DNA of 49,912 bases from an uncultured Cytophagaceae bacterium (GCA_903933935.1 CAIZMB010000094.1:1-49912); one strand, 5' to 3'; positions 34,378-43,156 are shown, counted from the first letter of the stretch. Made by a program: numbers and translations. Notes: generated by a model from the sequence alone, not told the origin.

Positions 34378-34990
34378 AATCTGCTGGATTTTCTCCCCAA
34401 TCTTCGGTTTCCCATTTTAATATTTTAGTGGAGTATGAATTTTTATGCAGCCATTCTAACGCACTATCGACCATTTTAAATAGATCTTCCGTGACCGGAC
34501 TACGTTCTAAATTCGTTTTTATCGCCTTTTTTTTAACCCATGAAATAGCGGTTCTTGAATCTGAATAAATGGGAAATGGGCAATTATTTTTTTTCAAATA
34601 GGCCAATCCGTGAACAATAGCTAAAAACTCACCTAAATTAACGGTGCCTAATGGGAAAGGTCCTCTAAAAAATAAAACATCTTTCGTTTCCGTGTTTACG
34701 CCTTGGTATTCCAAAACGCCTGGATTTCCAGCGCAGGCGGCGTCAACTGAAATGGATGGAATGACAATGGTTTCATTCGTTATTTTACTACTCTTTGATG
34801 GGGCTGATTTTGTTTGAATGCTAGCCCAATAATTCTTTTTGGACGCATGAAAAGCTTGTTCTTTTGTCTCAAAAGATTTGAATTGCGCATTTGGGAATCC
34901 TTTGATATTTTTCTCAGTTTCGGCCCAGGAGTCAAAAATACCGGTCTTATGACCTGCCCAAATGACATAATATTTTTGCTTTTTAGCCAT
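34364..34990 (-). CDS. rnhA: Ribonuclease H with N-terminal viroplasmin domain
   Basis: Cleaves RNA in RNA-DNA hybrids. It has 208 residues from the ATG at 34990, which gives the viroplasmin-domain start MAKKQKYYVIWAGHKTGIF; a longer frame to 35026 adds residues overlapping marC with no family match. The N-terminal 45 residues bind hybrid. The RNase H domain carries the acidic residues in SVDAACAGNPG, NLGEFLAIVHGL, YSDSRTAISWV and NPADYGRK. The first motif reads DAACAGNPG, a form common in the Bacteroidota type. It is 1 base after marC. Confidence 0.92.
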   Translation of the reverse strand: MAKKQKYYVIWAGHKTGIFDSWAETEKNIKGFPNAQFKSFETKEQAFHASKKNYWASIQTKSAPSKSSKITNETIVIPSISVDAACAGNPGVLEYQGVNTETKDVLFFRGPFPLGTVNLGEFLAIVHGLAYLKKNNCPFPIYSDSRTAISWVKKKAIKTNLERSPVTEDLFKMVDSALEWLHKNSYSTKILKWETEDWGENPADYGRK

Positions 34991-34991
34991 A

Positions 34992-35561
34992 CTATAAAAG
35001 TCTAGTTTTAAATATCTTGATGGCAATAGCGATCAAAATAACCCCAAAAACTTTTCTTAAAATTTGTGTTCCAGCATTTCCTAATTTCCTTTCAATCCAA
35101 ACACTTGAGCGCAACACCAAATAAATAAAAATTAAATTGATTAAGATACTAATCAAGATATTGACTTCTTCAAATTGTGATTTTAGTGAGATTAATGTGG
35201 TCATAGTTCCTGCTCCTGCAATTATGGGGAAAGCGAGTGGAACAATGGAATGGGATCCAGTGGTTAAGGTATCATTTTTGAATATATTTCTGCCTAAAGT
35301 CATTTCAAGGCCGATTAAAAATAATATTAAAGCACCGGCCACAGCAAATGAATTAGTGTCCACCCCTAAAAAAGCTAGTATAAATTTTCCAGCGAAGAAA
35401 AATCCCACCATGATTAAACCTGAAACTAAGGTTGCTTGGCCCGCATGAATGTCTCCATTCTTTTTTCTTAAGTCGATGATGATGGGTATAGCACCTAAAA
35501 TATCAATGACTGAAAATAAAATTAATGAAGAGGATACTATTTCTTTAAAGTTGATTTCCAT
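34992..35561 (-). CDS. MarC-family integral membrane protein
   Basis: A 189-residue inner-membrane protein with six hydrophobic helices. LFSVIDILGAIPIIIDL near the start and VPLAFPIIAGAGTMTTLI in the middle are family hallmarks. The function of MarC is not established; early reports tying it to antibiotic resistance were not upheld. It sits 1 base after the class V aminotransferase gene and 1 base before rnhA. Confidence 0.9.
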   Translation of the reverse strand: MEINFKEIVSSSLILFSVIDILGAIPIIIDLRKKNGDIHAGQATLVSGLIMVGFFFAGKFILAFLGVDTNSFAVAGALILFLIGLEMTLGRNIFKNDTLTTGSHSIVPLAFPIIAGAGTMTTLISLKSQFEEVNILISILINLIFIYLVLRSSVWIERKLGNAGTQILRKVFGVILIAIAIKIFKTRLL

Positions 35562-35562
35562 T

Positions 35563-36618
35563 TTACGAATTGATCAAATTAAATAATTGATGAAAATCTT
35601 CGAGTGTATGGCTAGGAAAATTTGCAATACGAATGGTATTGTCTTTCCAATTTCCATATCCCTTACCTAATTCAATGTTATTTTTTAAACACAAATCTTG
35701 AAGTCTTTTTATTTGAATCGCATCCCCTGTTAAAGCGAATACGGTAGGGAGTCTTACGGATGGATTTCCAACTAAAAATGAAAGGTTAAAAGTATTCTTT
35801 TGAGAGAAGAATTCTGTTAACAATTTTGTTTTTTCATTCGTTTGTTGGTCAATTTCAGAAAGGTTTGGAAGCAGGTGAGCCAATTTATTTAATACATAAA
35901 TACTAAGCACGTTAGGGGTATAGTGAGTCTGAAAAAGCTTTCGGTTTTCTTCCATTAAAAGAACATCGTTATAATGCACTTTTTTATTTAATTGGGTAGC
36001 TCTTTCAAGTGCTTTAGGCGAACAAATAAGAACGCCTAAACCCGCTGGAATCCCTAAGCATTTTTGCACAGAGGCAAACCAAACATCTGCTTCTAGCCAA
36101 GGTAAATTAATTCCTCCCATGGTCGATGTGGCGTCCACAGCAATAATGGCATCCTCGTTTAGATTAAAATCAGATCTGCATATTTTTTGTCCTGTACCAT
36201 TCGAAGTTTCACTTTGGACTAAGCAGAGGGTATCAACATCTTTCGGATCTAATTTACTGGCTACTGATTGCAAGTCCTCATTAAGATCAAATTCAAATGA
36301 ATGAGCTTTTGGAATAATTTGATGCGTATAATGGGCCCATTTTTTGCCAAAAGCCCCATTGTATAAATGCAGACTTTTTTCTTTTATGAGTGATTGGGCT
36401 ACAATTTCCCAAGCTTCAGTGGCTGATGATATGAAATATAATGTGTAATCCTGAGGTATATTCCATTTTTCATGAAGTATATGCAGCGTGTCTTTTAGCA
36501 AAACTTCAAAGCGTTCGCTTCGGTGATTTATGCTGACAACACCATTTAAAAACGCCTCTTGGATAAATCCGAGGACTTCAGGATGAACCTTGGAAGGACC
36601 TGGATAAAATGAGAGCAT
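35563..36618 (-). CDS. Class V PLP-dependent aminotransferase
   Basis: A 351-residue fold-type I PLP enzyme of the serine-pyruvate/alanine-glyoxylate/phosphoserine aminotransferase group. FYPGPSKVHPEVL is the family N-terminus, SSATEAWEIVAQSL and AVDATSTMGGINLPW bind PLP, and Lys in FASVQKCLGIPAGLGVLI (about residue 187) forms the Schiff base. It could supply serine (SerC-like) or glyoxylate chemistry; the sequence does not separate these. It lies 3 bases after aroQ. Confidence 0.85.
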   Translation of the reverse strand: MLSFYPGPSKVHPEVLGFIQEAFLNGVVSINHRSERFEVLLKDTLHILHEKWNIPQDYTLYFISSATEAWEIVAQSLIKEKSLHLYNGAFGKKWAHYTHQIIPKAHSFEFDLNEDLQSVASKLDPKDVDTLCLVQSETSNGTGQKICRSDFNLNEDAIIAVDATSTMGGINLPWLEADVWFASVQKCLGIPAGLGVLICSPKALERATQLNKKVHYNDVLLMEENRKLFQTHYTPNVLSIYVLNKLAHLLPNLSEIDQQTNEKTKLLTEFFSQKNTFNLSFLVGNPSVRLPTVFALTGDAIQIKRLQDLCLKNNIELGKGYGNWKDNTIRIANFPSHTLEDFHQLFNLINS

Positions 36619-36621
36619 GAA

Positions 36622-37047
36622 TTATAGAAATGAATAAAGTCCTAAATCATAACCTGGTAGACCAAAACCAACAATACTACCCTTGCATTTTGGACTTAGG
36701 TAGCTATGGGCGCGATACGATTCTCTCGCGTGAACATTGGAAATATGGATTTCTATAACGGGAGTTTTAATCGCCGAAACCGCATCTGCAAGGGCGATGG
36801 ACGTATGTGTATATCCACCTGCATTTAATAAAATACCATCGTAGGAAAATCCCACTTCGTGTAATTTATTGATCATGGCACCTTCTTCATTAGATTGAAA
36901 ATAAGAGATTTCAAATTCCTTTTCAAATTTATCTCGTAACACTTCAAGGTATTGTTCGAATGTTTGTTGGCCATAAATTTCAGGCTCTCTGGTGCCCAAC
37001 AAATTTAAGTTGGGTCCATTCAGAATTAAGATTTTTTGACGTACCAT
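36622..37047 (-). CDS. aroQ: 3-dehydroquinate dehydratase, type II
   Basis: Dehydrates 3-dehydroquinate in the shikimate pathway. It has 141 residues from the ATG at 37047, which gives the family start MVRQKILILNGPNLNLLGTREPEIYG; the longer frame to 37149 adds an unrelated stretch facing xerD. LNAGGYTHTSIALADA and EIHISNVHARESYRAHSYLS hold the substrate-binding and catalytic His/Arg residues. The first gene of a long minus-strand run ending at mogA. Confidence 0.95.
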   Translation of the reverse strand: MVRQKILILNGPNLNLLGTREPEIYGQQTFEQYLEVLRDKFEKEFEISYFQSNEEGAMINKLHEVGFSYDGILLNAGGYTHTSIALADAVSAIKTPVIEIHISNVHARESYRAHSYLSPKCKGSIVGFGLPGYDLGLYSFL

Positions 37048-37147
37048 AGAAAAAGAATTTATTAAGGGCCAATCTATATTTAGATCTAATGCAATGTAAA
37101 AATACGTATTTCTGTTAAATTTATGTGATTGTTTAAATAAATTGCCC

Positions 37148-38047
37148 ATGTGGGAAAATGAAATTCAGACTTTTGGGCATTATTTAAGGATTGAAAGGGG
37201 CCTATCTGGGCACTCCTTAGAGGCTTATATACGCGATATTCGGAAGTTGGCCACTTATTTAACTCCCTTACAAACTTCCATTTTGGATGTAAAAGAAAAT
37301 CAGATACTTGATTTTTTAAAAGATCTACATAGCCTAGGTATTGAAGCAAGTACGCAGTCTCGTTGTTTATCGGGCATTCGAAGTTTCTTTCAGTATTTGG
37401 TTTATGAAGGTAAGATTTCGATGGATCCCACGGTGCATATTAAGAGTCCACAAAAAGGTAGAAAATTACCGGATACGCTTTCGTTTGATGAAATCAATTT
37501 GATTTTAGAGGCAAATGACATGAGTACCAATGAAGGAGTACGTAATCGGGCTATGTTAGAATTTTTATATGGCGCTGGACTTCGGGTTTCGGAATTAGTA
37601 GGTTTGAAGTTGACCGATGTATACATCGAAAACGGTTTTATAAAAGTGTGTGGAAAGGGGGATAAGGAGCGTTTGGTTCCAGCGGGTAGAGATGCATTTA
37701 CTTATTTGAAATTATATTTAGCGCACATTAGGCCACAAATTCCAGTTAAAAAATCAGCTGTAAATTATGTGTTTTTAAATCGGCGTGGATCTCCACTAAG
37801 CCGAGTGATGGTATTTATTATTTGTAAAGACTTAGCACAAAAAGCGGGCATTCAAAAGACGATTAGTCCGCATACTTTTAGGCATTCTTTTGCAACACAT
37901 TTGATTGAGGGGGGGGCAGATCTGAGGGCAGTTCAGGAGATGCTTGGGCATGAATCCATTTTGACGACTGAAATTTATACGCACTTAGATCGGGCTTATT
38001 TAAGCCAAATGGTTCGGGATTTCCATCCCTTGAATAAAAAATTATAG
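37148..38047 (+). CDS. xerD: Tyrosine recombinase XerC/XerD
   Basis: Site-specific recombinase that resolves chromosome dimers at dif with FtsK. It has 299 residues from the ATG at 37148; a TTG two codons upstream is possible. The N-terminal SAM-like core-binding domain is about 1-85. Catalytic residues: Arg in GAGLRVSELVGL, HTFRHSFATHL (HxxR), GHESILTTEIYTHLD (Tyr nucleophile). The ftsK translocase is in the same window at 45449, not adjacent. The XerC/XerD choice is not certain. It overlaps the convergent hypothetical gene by 6 bases. Confidence 0.93.
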   Translation: MWENEIQTFGHYLRIERGLSGHSLEAYIRDIRKLATYLTPLQTSILDVKENQILDFLKDLHSLGIEASTQSRCLSGIRSFFQYLVYEGKISMDPTVHIKSPQKGRKLPDTLSFDEINLILEANDMSTNEGVRNRAMLEFLYGAGLRVSELVGLKLTDVYIENGFIKVCGKGDKERLVPAGRDAFTYLKLYLAHIRPQIPVKKSAVNYVFLNRRGSPLSRVMVFIICKDLAQKAGIQKTISPHTFRHSFATHLIEGGADLRAVQEMLGHESILTTEIYTHLDRAYLSQMVRDFHPLNKKL

Positions 38048-38458
38048 TATTTCCGAGTTCTCTTCAGGAAATGGGATGAATACAAAATTGGTAAATTGGC
38101 CATCTACGACAAATAGGCACGCAAATTCCTCGATGTCTTTGTAGTTTTGCACGAACAATTCAATGTTTTCTTCGGCAATTAATTTTCGTTGCACAAATTC
38201 CTCCATCATGGATGCATGGTAGTTCCATTTGTTTTCGTTTAACTCGTTGACCCCAATTAGCTTCTGACCTATTTCAATGGGTCTTTGGGAAGTAACAAAA
38301 ATGGGAAAATCTGAAAATCCTCTTTTCTTTACTTGGTATGCAGCCTCTTTTAAGGTATCTGAGACTTTAATGAAATCGGTCGAAATGAGGCCCAAGTATT
38401 TACCATTTAAATCTGGTGAATTGGGGGCATTTGAAATGGCGGTATAATCTTCTAGCAT
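38042..38458 (-). CDS. Conserved-looking hypothetical protein
   Basis: A 138-residue soluble protein I do not recognise. There is no signal peptide, Cys cluster or nucleotide motif. The sequence alternates short strands and helices (NGKYLGLISTDFIKV, FPIFVTSQRPIEIGQKLI, FACLFVVDGQFTNFVFIP). It starts 6 bases after the alanine dehydrogenase gene, as the last gene of the SDR-tsaE-ald operon, and its end overlaps xerD. Position and normal codon pattern support a real gene. Confidence 0.7.
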   Translation of the reverse strand: MLEDYTAISNAPNSPDLNGKYLGLISTDFIKVSDTLKEAAYQVKKRGFSDFPIFVTSQRPIEIGQKLIGVNELNENKWNYHASMMEEFVQRKLIAEENIELFVQNYKDIEEFACLFVVDGQFTNFVFIPFPEENSEIL

Positions 38459-38464
38459 GGCCGA

Positions 38465-39679
38465 TTAATTCATTAATAATAGTTGGATGTCTTTAACAGG
38501 TTTTTTAAATAATTTCCCGATCAATGCATGGGTGACGTGTCCTTTGTAGCAATATACCCCTTTCATGAACGATTTTCCTTGCCAAAGCATCTCTTCAATT
38601 CCTCCCGTTTTGCCGGTTTTTAAAACAAAAGAAGTTATTAAATTACTGATGGCAAGACTGGAAGTTTTTGAGACTAAGGAGGGAATATTAGGTACACAAT
38701 AATGGGTAATTCCGTATTTCTTGAAGGTTGGTTTTTTCAAATTAGTCATTTCAGAAGTTTCGAAACAGCCGCCTTGGTCGATGCAAACGTCGATGATCAG
38801 CGTGCCCTCTTTTAAATTAGCCACCATTTCTTCGGTCACCACACACGGGGTAATTCCAGAATCAGATCTTAAAGCGCCAACGATAACCGTGGCTTCTTGC
38901 AGGGCTTTGGGTAAATTTTCAGAATCAATGACTTGGGTAATTAACGGAAAACCCAGGGTGCTTTTTAGCCTTTGTAATTTATATATGTCTTTGTCGAAAA
39001 CTTGCATTTGAATGCCTGAATGCCATGCGGCTCTGGCAACTTGTTCCGCGACATGTCCTGATCCTAAAATAACTAAATTGAAAGGAGGAACCCCTGTTAC
39101 ATTTCCTAATAATATACCTGCACCTTCTTTATTGCGTAGTAACTCACTTGCGATGGGCAATACTAATTGGCCAGCAATTTCAGCCATTATTTTAACGAAG
39201 GGGAATTCGCCTCCATTATCTTCAGCCAATTCAAGTCCAATGGCAAGGATTTTTTTTAGGTTTAATTGGTCAATTGCTTCAGGACTTAGCTGATGTTGAG
39301 ATGCGCATGAAATGATGGCATGCCCCACCTTCATTTGGCTAATTTCATCAAGGGTCGGCGCGTTAATTTTAATAATCAGCGGACATTGCCAAACTTGATT
39401 TTGATTTTCCGTAACAAGTGCACCAGCTAAAAGGTAATCAGAGTCATTAAATCCAGCACGTTCACCAGCCGATTTTTCCACACATATTTCATGGCCATTG
39501 GCAATTAGAAGTTGGGCCGCTTGTGGACTCAATGCAACTCGATTTTCATCCTTAGAATCTTCCTTAGGGATGCCAATTTGGATTGATTTTGCATTTTTTT
39601 TGGTCCAATTCATGGCCTCCATCGTCATGATTCCTTGTTGGGCCAATATCTCCTGAAAGGGTGTATTTTCTGTCATCAT
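38465..39679 (-). CDS. ald: Alanine dehydrogenase (or transhydrogenase alpha-like)
   Basis: NAD-dependent enzyme of the alanine dehydrogenase / NAD(P) transhydrogenase alpha family, converting alanine and pyruvate. It has 404 residues from the ATG at 39679, whose ATGA overlaps the tsaE stop. IGIPKEDSKDENRVALSP (about 33-50) is the substrate-binding start of the family, VEKSAGERAGF follows, and VILGSGHVAEQVARAAWHSG (about 210-229) is the Rossmann nucleotide loop. A 30-residue N-terminal extension is unlike classic Ald. The C-terminus (about 375-404) is also distinctive. Substrate preference is unproven. Confidence 0.8.
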   Translation of the reverse strand: MMTENTPFQEILAQQGIMTMEAMNWTKKNAKSIQIGIPKEDSKDENRVALSPQAAQLLIANGHEICVEKSAGERAGFNDSDYLLAGALVTENQNQVWQCPLIIKINAPTLDEISQMKVGHAIISCASQHQLSPEAIDQLNLKKILAIGLELAEDNGGEFPFVKIMAEIAGQLVLPIASELLRNKEGAGILLGNVTGVPPFNLVILGSGHVAEQVARAAWHSGIQMQVFDKDIYKLQRLKSTLGFPLITQVIDSENLPKALQEATVIVGALRSDSGITPCVVTEEMVANLKEGTLIIDVCIDQGGCFETSEMTNLKKPTFKKYGITHYCVPNIPSLVSKTSSLAISNLITSFVLKTGKTGGIEEMLWQGKSFMKGVYCYKGHVTHALIGKLFKKPVKDIQLLLMN

Positions 39680-40101
39680 TGCCAATTACATCTCAATTTA
39701 CGGCTAAATTCAGTCAATTGTATGATCTCTATGTTGATATGTGGAATATTCCATAAACTTTCAGCCCTTTCTGGCCACTCGATAAAACACAAATGACCTG
39801 AGTCAAGGTATTCTTCGATTCCAATGTCAATAGCTTGGTGTACGTTTTCTAATCGATACAAATCAAAATGATATATTAGCTCACCCGCTTCAGTTTCATA
39901 GGGATTGACCAGTGAAAAGGTTGGACTTTGTACCATCGTTTGCACTTTTTTTTGTTGGCCAATTTCTTTCACTAATGTGGTTTTGCCTGCACCCATTTCT
40001 CCTCTAAATAACCATATCTTGGGGCCTTGATGGATCGCCTCTAAAAGCTGTTTTACAGCATTAGAAATATTTTCCAGCGAATATTCTATTTCAAAAATCA
40101 T
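39676..40101 (-). CDS. tsaE: tRNA threonylcarbamoyladenosine synthesis ATPase TsaE
   Basis: ATPase subunit that helps TsaD/TsaB form t6A37 in tRNAs reading ANN codons. It has 141 residues, normal length. Walker A GEMGAGKTTLVKEIG at about 34-48; VQSPTFSLVNPYE; HFDLYRLENVHQAIDIGIEEYL; and FIEWPERAESL are the family blocks. It overlaps both neighbours by 4 bases: the SDR upstream and alanine dehydrogenase downstream. Confidence 0.95.
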   Translation of the reverse strand: MIFEIEYSLENISNAVKQLLEAIHQGPKIWLFRGEMGAGKTTLVKEIGQQKKVQTMVQSPTFSLVNPYETEAGELIYHFDLYRLENVHQAIDIGIEEYLDSGHLCFIEWPERAESLWNIPHINIEIIQLTEFSRKLRCNWQ

Positions 40102-40799
40102 AATTCTATATCCCCTAATTGTGGGCGAATTAATATTTCTTCAATGACCGTCGACGTACTCATCATGTATGCTGAAAATATAGTATTAGCTATATCTTCT
40201 GCTGGGATAAATCTTGAGTCTGGTAGATTAACGCCATCCCAAGCGGGAGTAAGCGTAGCACCAGGAAGTACCGCAGTAACTTTAATCCCTTGCGTTTTTA
40301 ATTCTTCCCTTAAGACCTTGGTAAATCCTAGTAAAGCAAATTTACTAATGCAATAGGACCCTCCAGCAGTATAAGCTGTGATGGATGCGGTAGAGCAGAT
40401 GGTGAAAATATGTCCAGACTTAGCTTCTTGCATCCCTGGTAAAATGGCTTTAGTCAAATGATAAGCGCTATAAAGGTTAGCCTCAATTTGCCTTTCAAGT
40501 ACTCCATCTTCCTCATTTTGAATTTGGCCCGGCAAAAAATAACCTGCATTATTAATTAGGATGTCAATCTTTGTTTCTTGATTTAAAATCCATTGAGCAA
40601 AATTGGCAACCTGTTTTTTGTCACTTAAATCTGCCACAAAGGTGTGAAGAAGAGGATGGTTAAACTCTTGTTTTAGGCTTTCCAGTTTTTCTGCGTTCCG
40701 GGCACAGGTAAAAACTTGAAATCCACTTTCTAAAAACTTTTTTACTAAGGCTTTTCCAATTCCTTGACTTCCCCCACTAATTATGATTGATTTCTTCAT
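40098..40799 (-). CDS. Short-chain dehydrogenase/reductase
   Basis: A 233-residue Rossmann-fold oxidoreductase of the classical SDR type. SGGSQGIGKALVKKF near the start binds the cofactor, ILINNAGYF follows, and the catalytic Ser-Tyr-Lys is in CSTASITAYTAGGSYCISKFAL. The ATG at 40799 places the Rossmann strand first; an upstream TTG at 40811 is unlikely. Substrate unknown. It opens the tsaE-alanine dehydrogenase operon, divergent from the MlaE permease. Confidence 0.88.
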   Translation of the reverse strand: MKKSIIISGGSQGIGKALVKKFLESGFQVFTCARNAEKLESLKQEFNHPLLHTFVADLSDKKQVANFAQWILNQETKIDILINNAGYFLPGQIQNEEDGVLERQIEANLYSAYHLTKAILPGMQEAKSGHIFTICSTASITAYTAGGSYCISKFALLGFTKVLREELKTQGIKVTAVLPGATLTPAWDGVNLPDSRFIPAEDIANTIFSAYMMSTSTVIEEILIRPQLGDIEL

Positions 40800-40807
40800 T
40801 ATCTTTG
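40800..40807 (+). promoter_or_regulatory. -7 box upstream of the MlaE permease gene
   Basis: TATCTTTG, 25 bases before the ATG at 40832. Because the box lies inside any N-terminal extension starting at 40787, it favours the later start. Confidence 0.45.
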
Positions 40808-40831
40808 ACAAAATGGTTTAATCTAAAATCC

Positions 40832-41563
40832 ATGTCAAAATTAGGCAAATATTTAATCTTCCTTGGTAAGCTTTTTACAAATCCTGAAAAATTCAGGGTT
40901 TATTGGTCGTTAATTATGCAGGAGTGCATTGACATTGGTATAAATTCCGTCTTGATTGTAGCCATTGTATCCACATTTTTGGGAGCTGTGACTTGTGTTC
41001 AGACAGCTGCTAACATGGATAATCCATTTGTTCCTCAATACATTATAAGTTTAATTGTTCGTGATTCTACTATTTTAGAGATGGGGCCTACGATTACCTG
41101 TGTGGTATTGGCAGGAAAAATTGGTTCTAACATCGCTGGCCAGTTGGGCACCATGCGAATCACGGAACAAATAGATGCGTTGGAGGTGATGGGGATTAAT
41201 TCTAGGTCTTATTTGGTACTTCCAAAAATTATCGCTGCCATGTTGACTTTTCCAATGTTGGTTACACTTGCCTGTTTTTTAGCGATATATGGTGGTTATT
41301 TGGCAGGTTGGTTAACGGGTTCAATTACTCCTCAAGAATATATTCACGGTCTTCAATTTCAATTTAAAGGCAATTATATGTTTTTTGCTTTAATCAAATC
41401 CGTTGTCTTTTCATTTATTGTCGTGACTATTTCTTCGTTTCAGGGATTTTATACCCAAGGTGGTGCTTATGAAGTGGGAAAAGCGAGTACTTCCGCAGTA
41501 ACGAATTCTTGTATTGCTATTCTAATTGCTGATTATTTATTGGCCCAATTATTAATCGGCTAA
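40832..41563 (+). CDS. MlaE-family ABC transporter permease
   Basis: A 243-residue inner-membrane permease of the Mla phospholipid transport family. Five or six hydrophobic helices are seen, with family segments FLGAVTCVQTAANM, EMGPTITCVVLAGKIGSNIAGQLGTMRITEQIDALEVMGI (the characteristic EQIDALE block) and QGGAYEVGKASTSAV. The ATPase MlaF and the substrate-binding MlaD that usually follow are absent here; the next gene is a convergent transglutaminase with an interlocked stop codon (CTAA). It probably keeps outer-membrane lipid asymmetry with partners encoded elsewhere. Confidence 0.9.
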   Translation: MSKLGKYLIFLGKLFTNPEKFRVYWSLIMQECIDIGINSVLIVAIVSTFLGAVTCVQTAANMDNPFVPQYIISLIVRDSTILEMGPTITCVVLAGKIGSNIAGQLGTMRITEQIDALEVMGINSRSYLVLPKIIAAMLTFPMLVTLACFLAIYGGYLAGWLTGSITPQEYIHGLQFQFKGNYMFFALIKSVVFSFIVVTISSFQGFYTQGGAYEVGKASTSAVTNSCIAILIADYLLAQLLIG

Positions 41564-42414
41564 ACGCGATCAATAATTACTTCTGTGATCAATTCGGAGC
41601 TAGCCGATCCTCGATAGGAACCAAATACTGGTGTGATTTCTTCTGGCAAGCATGAAGCTGCCAAGGGAATGTGATTTCCTGCCACGACTTCATGTTGGGT
41701 TGGGTCATAACCGCGCCAACCCCCTCCTGGCAAGTACACTTCTACCCATGCGTGTAAATGATGTGTTTGATTAGGGACATCTACGGGAGCGACGCCCACA
41801 TAATATCCACTGACAAACCGCGTAGCTAATCCCAAAGCTCTGCACATAGCAGAAAATAAAACGGCATAATCACGGCATGATCCTCTTCGATTCACTAGCG
41901 TATATTCCGCCGAATTAGGAGCACCTTCTTCCCTAATTTCATACGCAAATTGCTTGAAGATGAATTCATTTAATTCGGATAAAAAGGAGGAAGTATTCCA
42001 TTTGACTTGAGAGGCAATCTGTCTTGCGGTTTGCTCTACGAGGGTACTTACCCCTTCTTGGCCTAAATAAGGACTAAGCGTTTTTTGATAGGAATGGGTG
42101 TAATTTAAGGGCAATGTTTTACTCTCAAAGGGGAAATACACAAAGTCAAAAGGATTGAATTCAGTTGTTTCAACCACCGCATTCATTTCAATTTTTAAAA
42201 ATTCGGTGGGATCTTTAAAAAATAAGATATTTTGAATATTCCCTTCAGGGTCTAAATTTTTTGAAATTTGAACAGGCTTTGGGTTGATGTCCAAAGTGAA
42301 TGAATTGATGGTTAGTAACGAACTTTTTCTAGGATGCAAATATAAAACATGTGGTTCCAGGTTTACAGCGGCGCTATAATGATAGGTAAGCAGGTGCTTG
42401 ATTTTTGCGATCAT
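41560..42414 (-). CDS. Transglutaminase-like cysteine protease, Anbu-operon type
   Basis: A 284-residue protein of the transglutaminase family (bacterial N-terminal domain plus core). The N-terminal beta domain (about 1-150) begins IKHLLTYHYSAAVNLEPHVLYLHP. The catalytic triad is Cys in RRGSCRDYAVLFSAMCRALGL, His in HHLHAWVEVYLPGGGW, and Asp in YDPTQHE. It overlaps the Anbu gene by 4 bases. In this operon type it is thought to cleave or ligate peptides alongside the peptidase; not shown directly. Confidence 0.9.
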   Translation of the reverse strand: MIAKIKHLLTYHYSAAVNLEPHVLYLHPRKSSLLTINSFTLDINPKPVQISKNLDPEGNIQNILFFKDPTEFLKIEMNAVVETTEFNPFDFVYFPFESKTLPLNYTHSYQKTLSPYLGQEGVSTLVEQTARQIASQVKWNTSSFLSELNEFIFKQFAYEIREEGAPNSAEYTLVNRRGSCRDYAVLFSAMCRALGLATRFVSGYYVGVAPVDVPNQTHHLHAWVEVYLPGGGWRGYDPTQHEVVAGNHIPLAASCLPEEITPVFGSYRGSASSELITEVIIDRV

Positions 42415-43148
42415 TTAGAAGTTGGGCTAGGCACTGAAATTAAATTTTTCATCCATTCTTCATCAATACTTTCTAATGAATTTCTCAAGGCGATGTTCCA
42501 CTCATCCGAAATTTTTTGCATATCTTCTTTGTGTAAACGTACCTCTTTTGCTTTAAAGCTGTCTTTTTCATAGACGACCACATCTATGGGGTAATCTACA
42601 TCGTTGGTACTTACTTGAGTTGCATCAAACGATAGAAAACCCATTTTTAATGCATCTTTTAAAGAAGTGTCATGGTTCAGATTTCTATTTAAAAGGGGTT
42701 TTCCATAATTTGAATTGCCAATAATCTGGTATTTTAATCCATCATTTATTTCAATCCAGTTCCCCTCAGGAAATATCAAAAACAGCTTATGCGTTGTGTC
42801 TTTTGGCATTTGGCCGCCCACAATGGCATGAAGGTTAAATTGATATCCTTCTTTTTCTAAGGTTTCTCGGTCCTCAGTAGCCACTTTTTTTAACATTTGA
42901 CCAAAGGCTGTAGCCGCCTCATGCATATAGTTATAGGCCGCCTCTTGTTCTTCTACCGTTTGATTAAAGTAGATAACAGCTTTGTCTCGAACGGACCTTA
43001 GGCCAGCGGTCATGATGAAAAGACTGTGGTCTTTAATTTCATGAATCGAGATTTTTTTATTTGAATACATTTCATTTCCGGCCGTGATTCTGGTGTCGGC
43101 TATGGCGATAATGCCTTCTTGAACTGTTATACCTAAGCAATATGTCAT
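42411..43148 (-). CDS. Anbu/BPH-type proteasome-like peptidase
   Basis: A bacterial proteasome homologue. It has 245 residues from the ATG at 43148; that start puts Thr at position 2, exposed as the nucleophile after Met removal. Asp18 and Lys31/32 (IADTR, NKK) match the Thr1/Asp17/Lys33 machinery of proteasome beta subunits, and SLFIMTAGLRSVRDKAV and HAIVGGQ are further family segments. It would form a ring of identical subunits in the cytoplasm. It lies between alpha-E and transglutaminase; a short inverted repeat lies just upstream (43157-43176). Confidence 0.92.
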   Translation of the reverse strand: MTYCLGITVQEGIIAIADTRITAGNEMYSNKKISIHEIKDHSLFIMTAGLRSVRDKAVIYFNQTVEEQEAAYNYMHEAATAFGQMLKKVATEDRETLEKEGYQFNLHAIVGGQMPKDTTHKLFLIFPEGNWIEINDGLKYQIIGNSNYGKPLLNRNLNHDTSLKDALKMGFLSFDATQVSTNDVDYPIDVVVYEKDSFKAKEVRLHKEDMQKISDEWNIALRNSLESIDEEWMKNLISVPSPTSK

Positions 43149-43156
43149 ATAAGGGA

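Noticed and set aside
37048-37149. An extended N-terminus for aroQ.
   Set aside because: It runs into xerD and has no family match.
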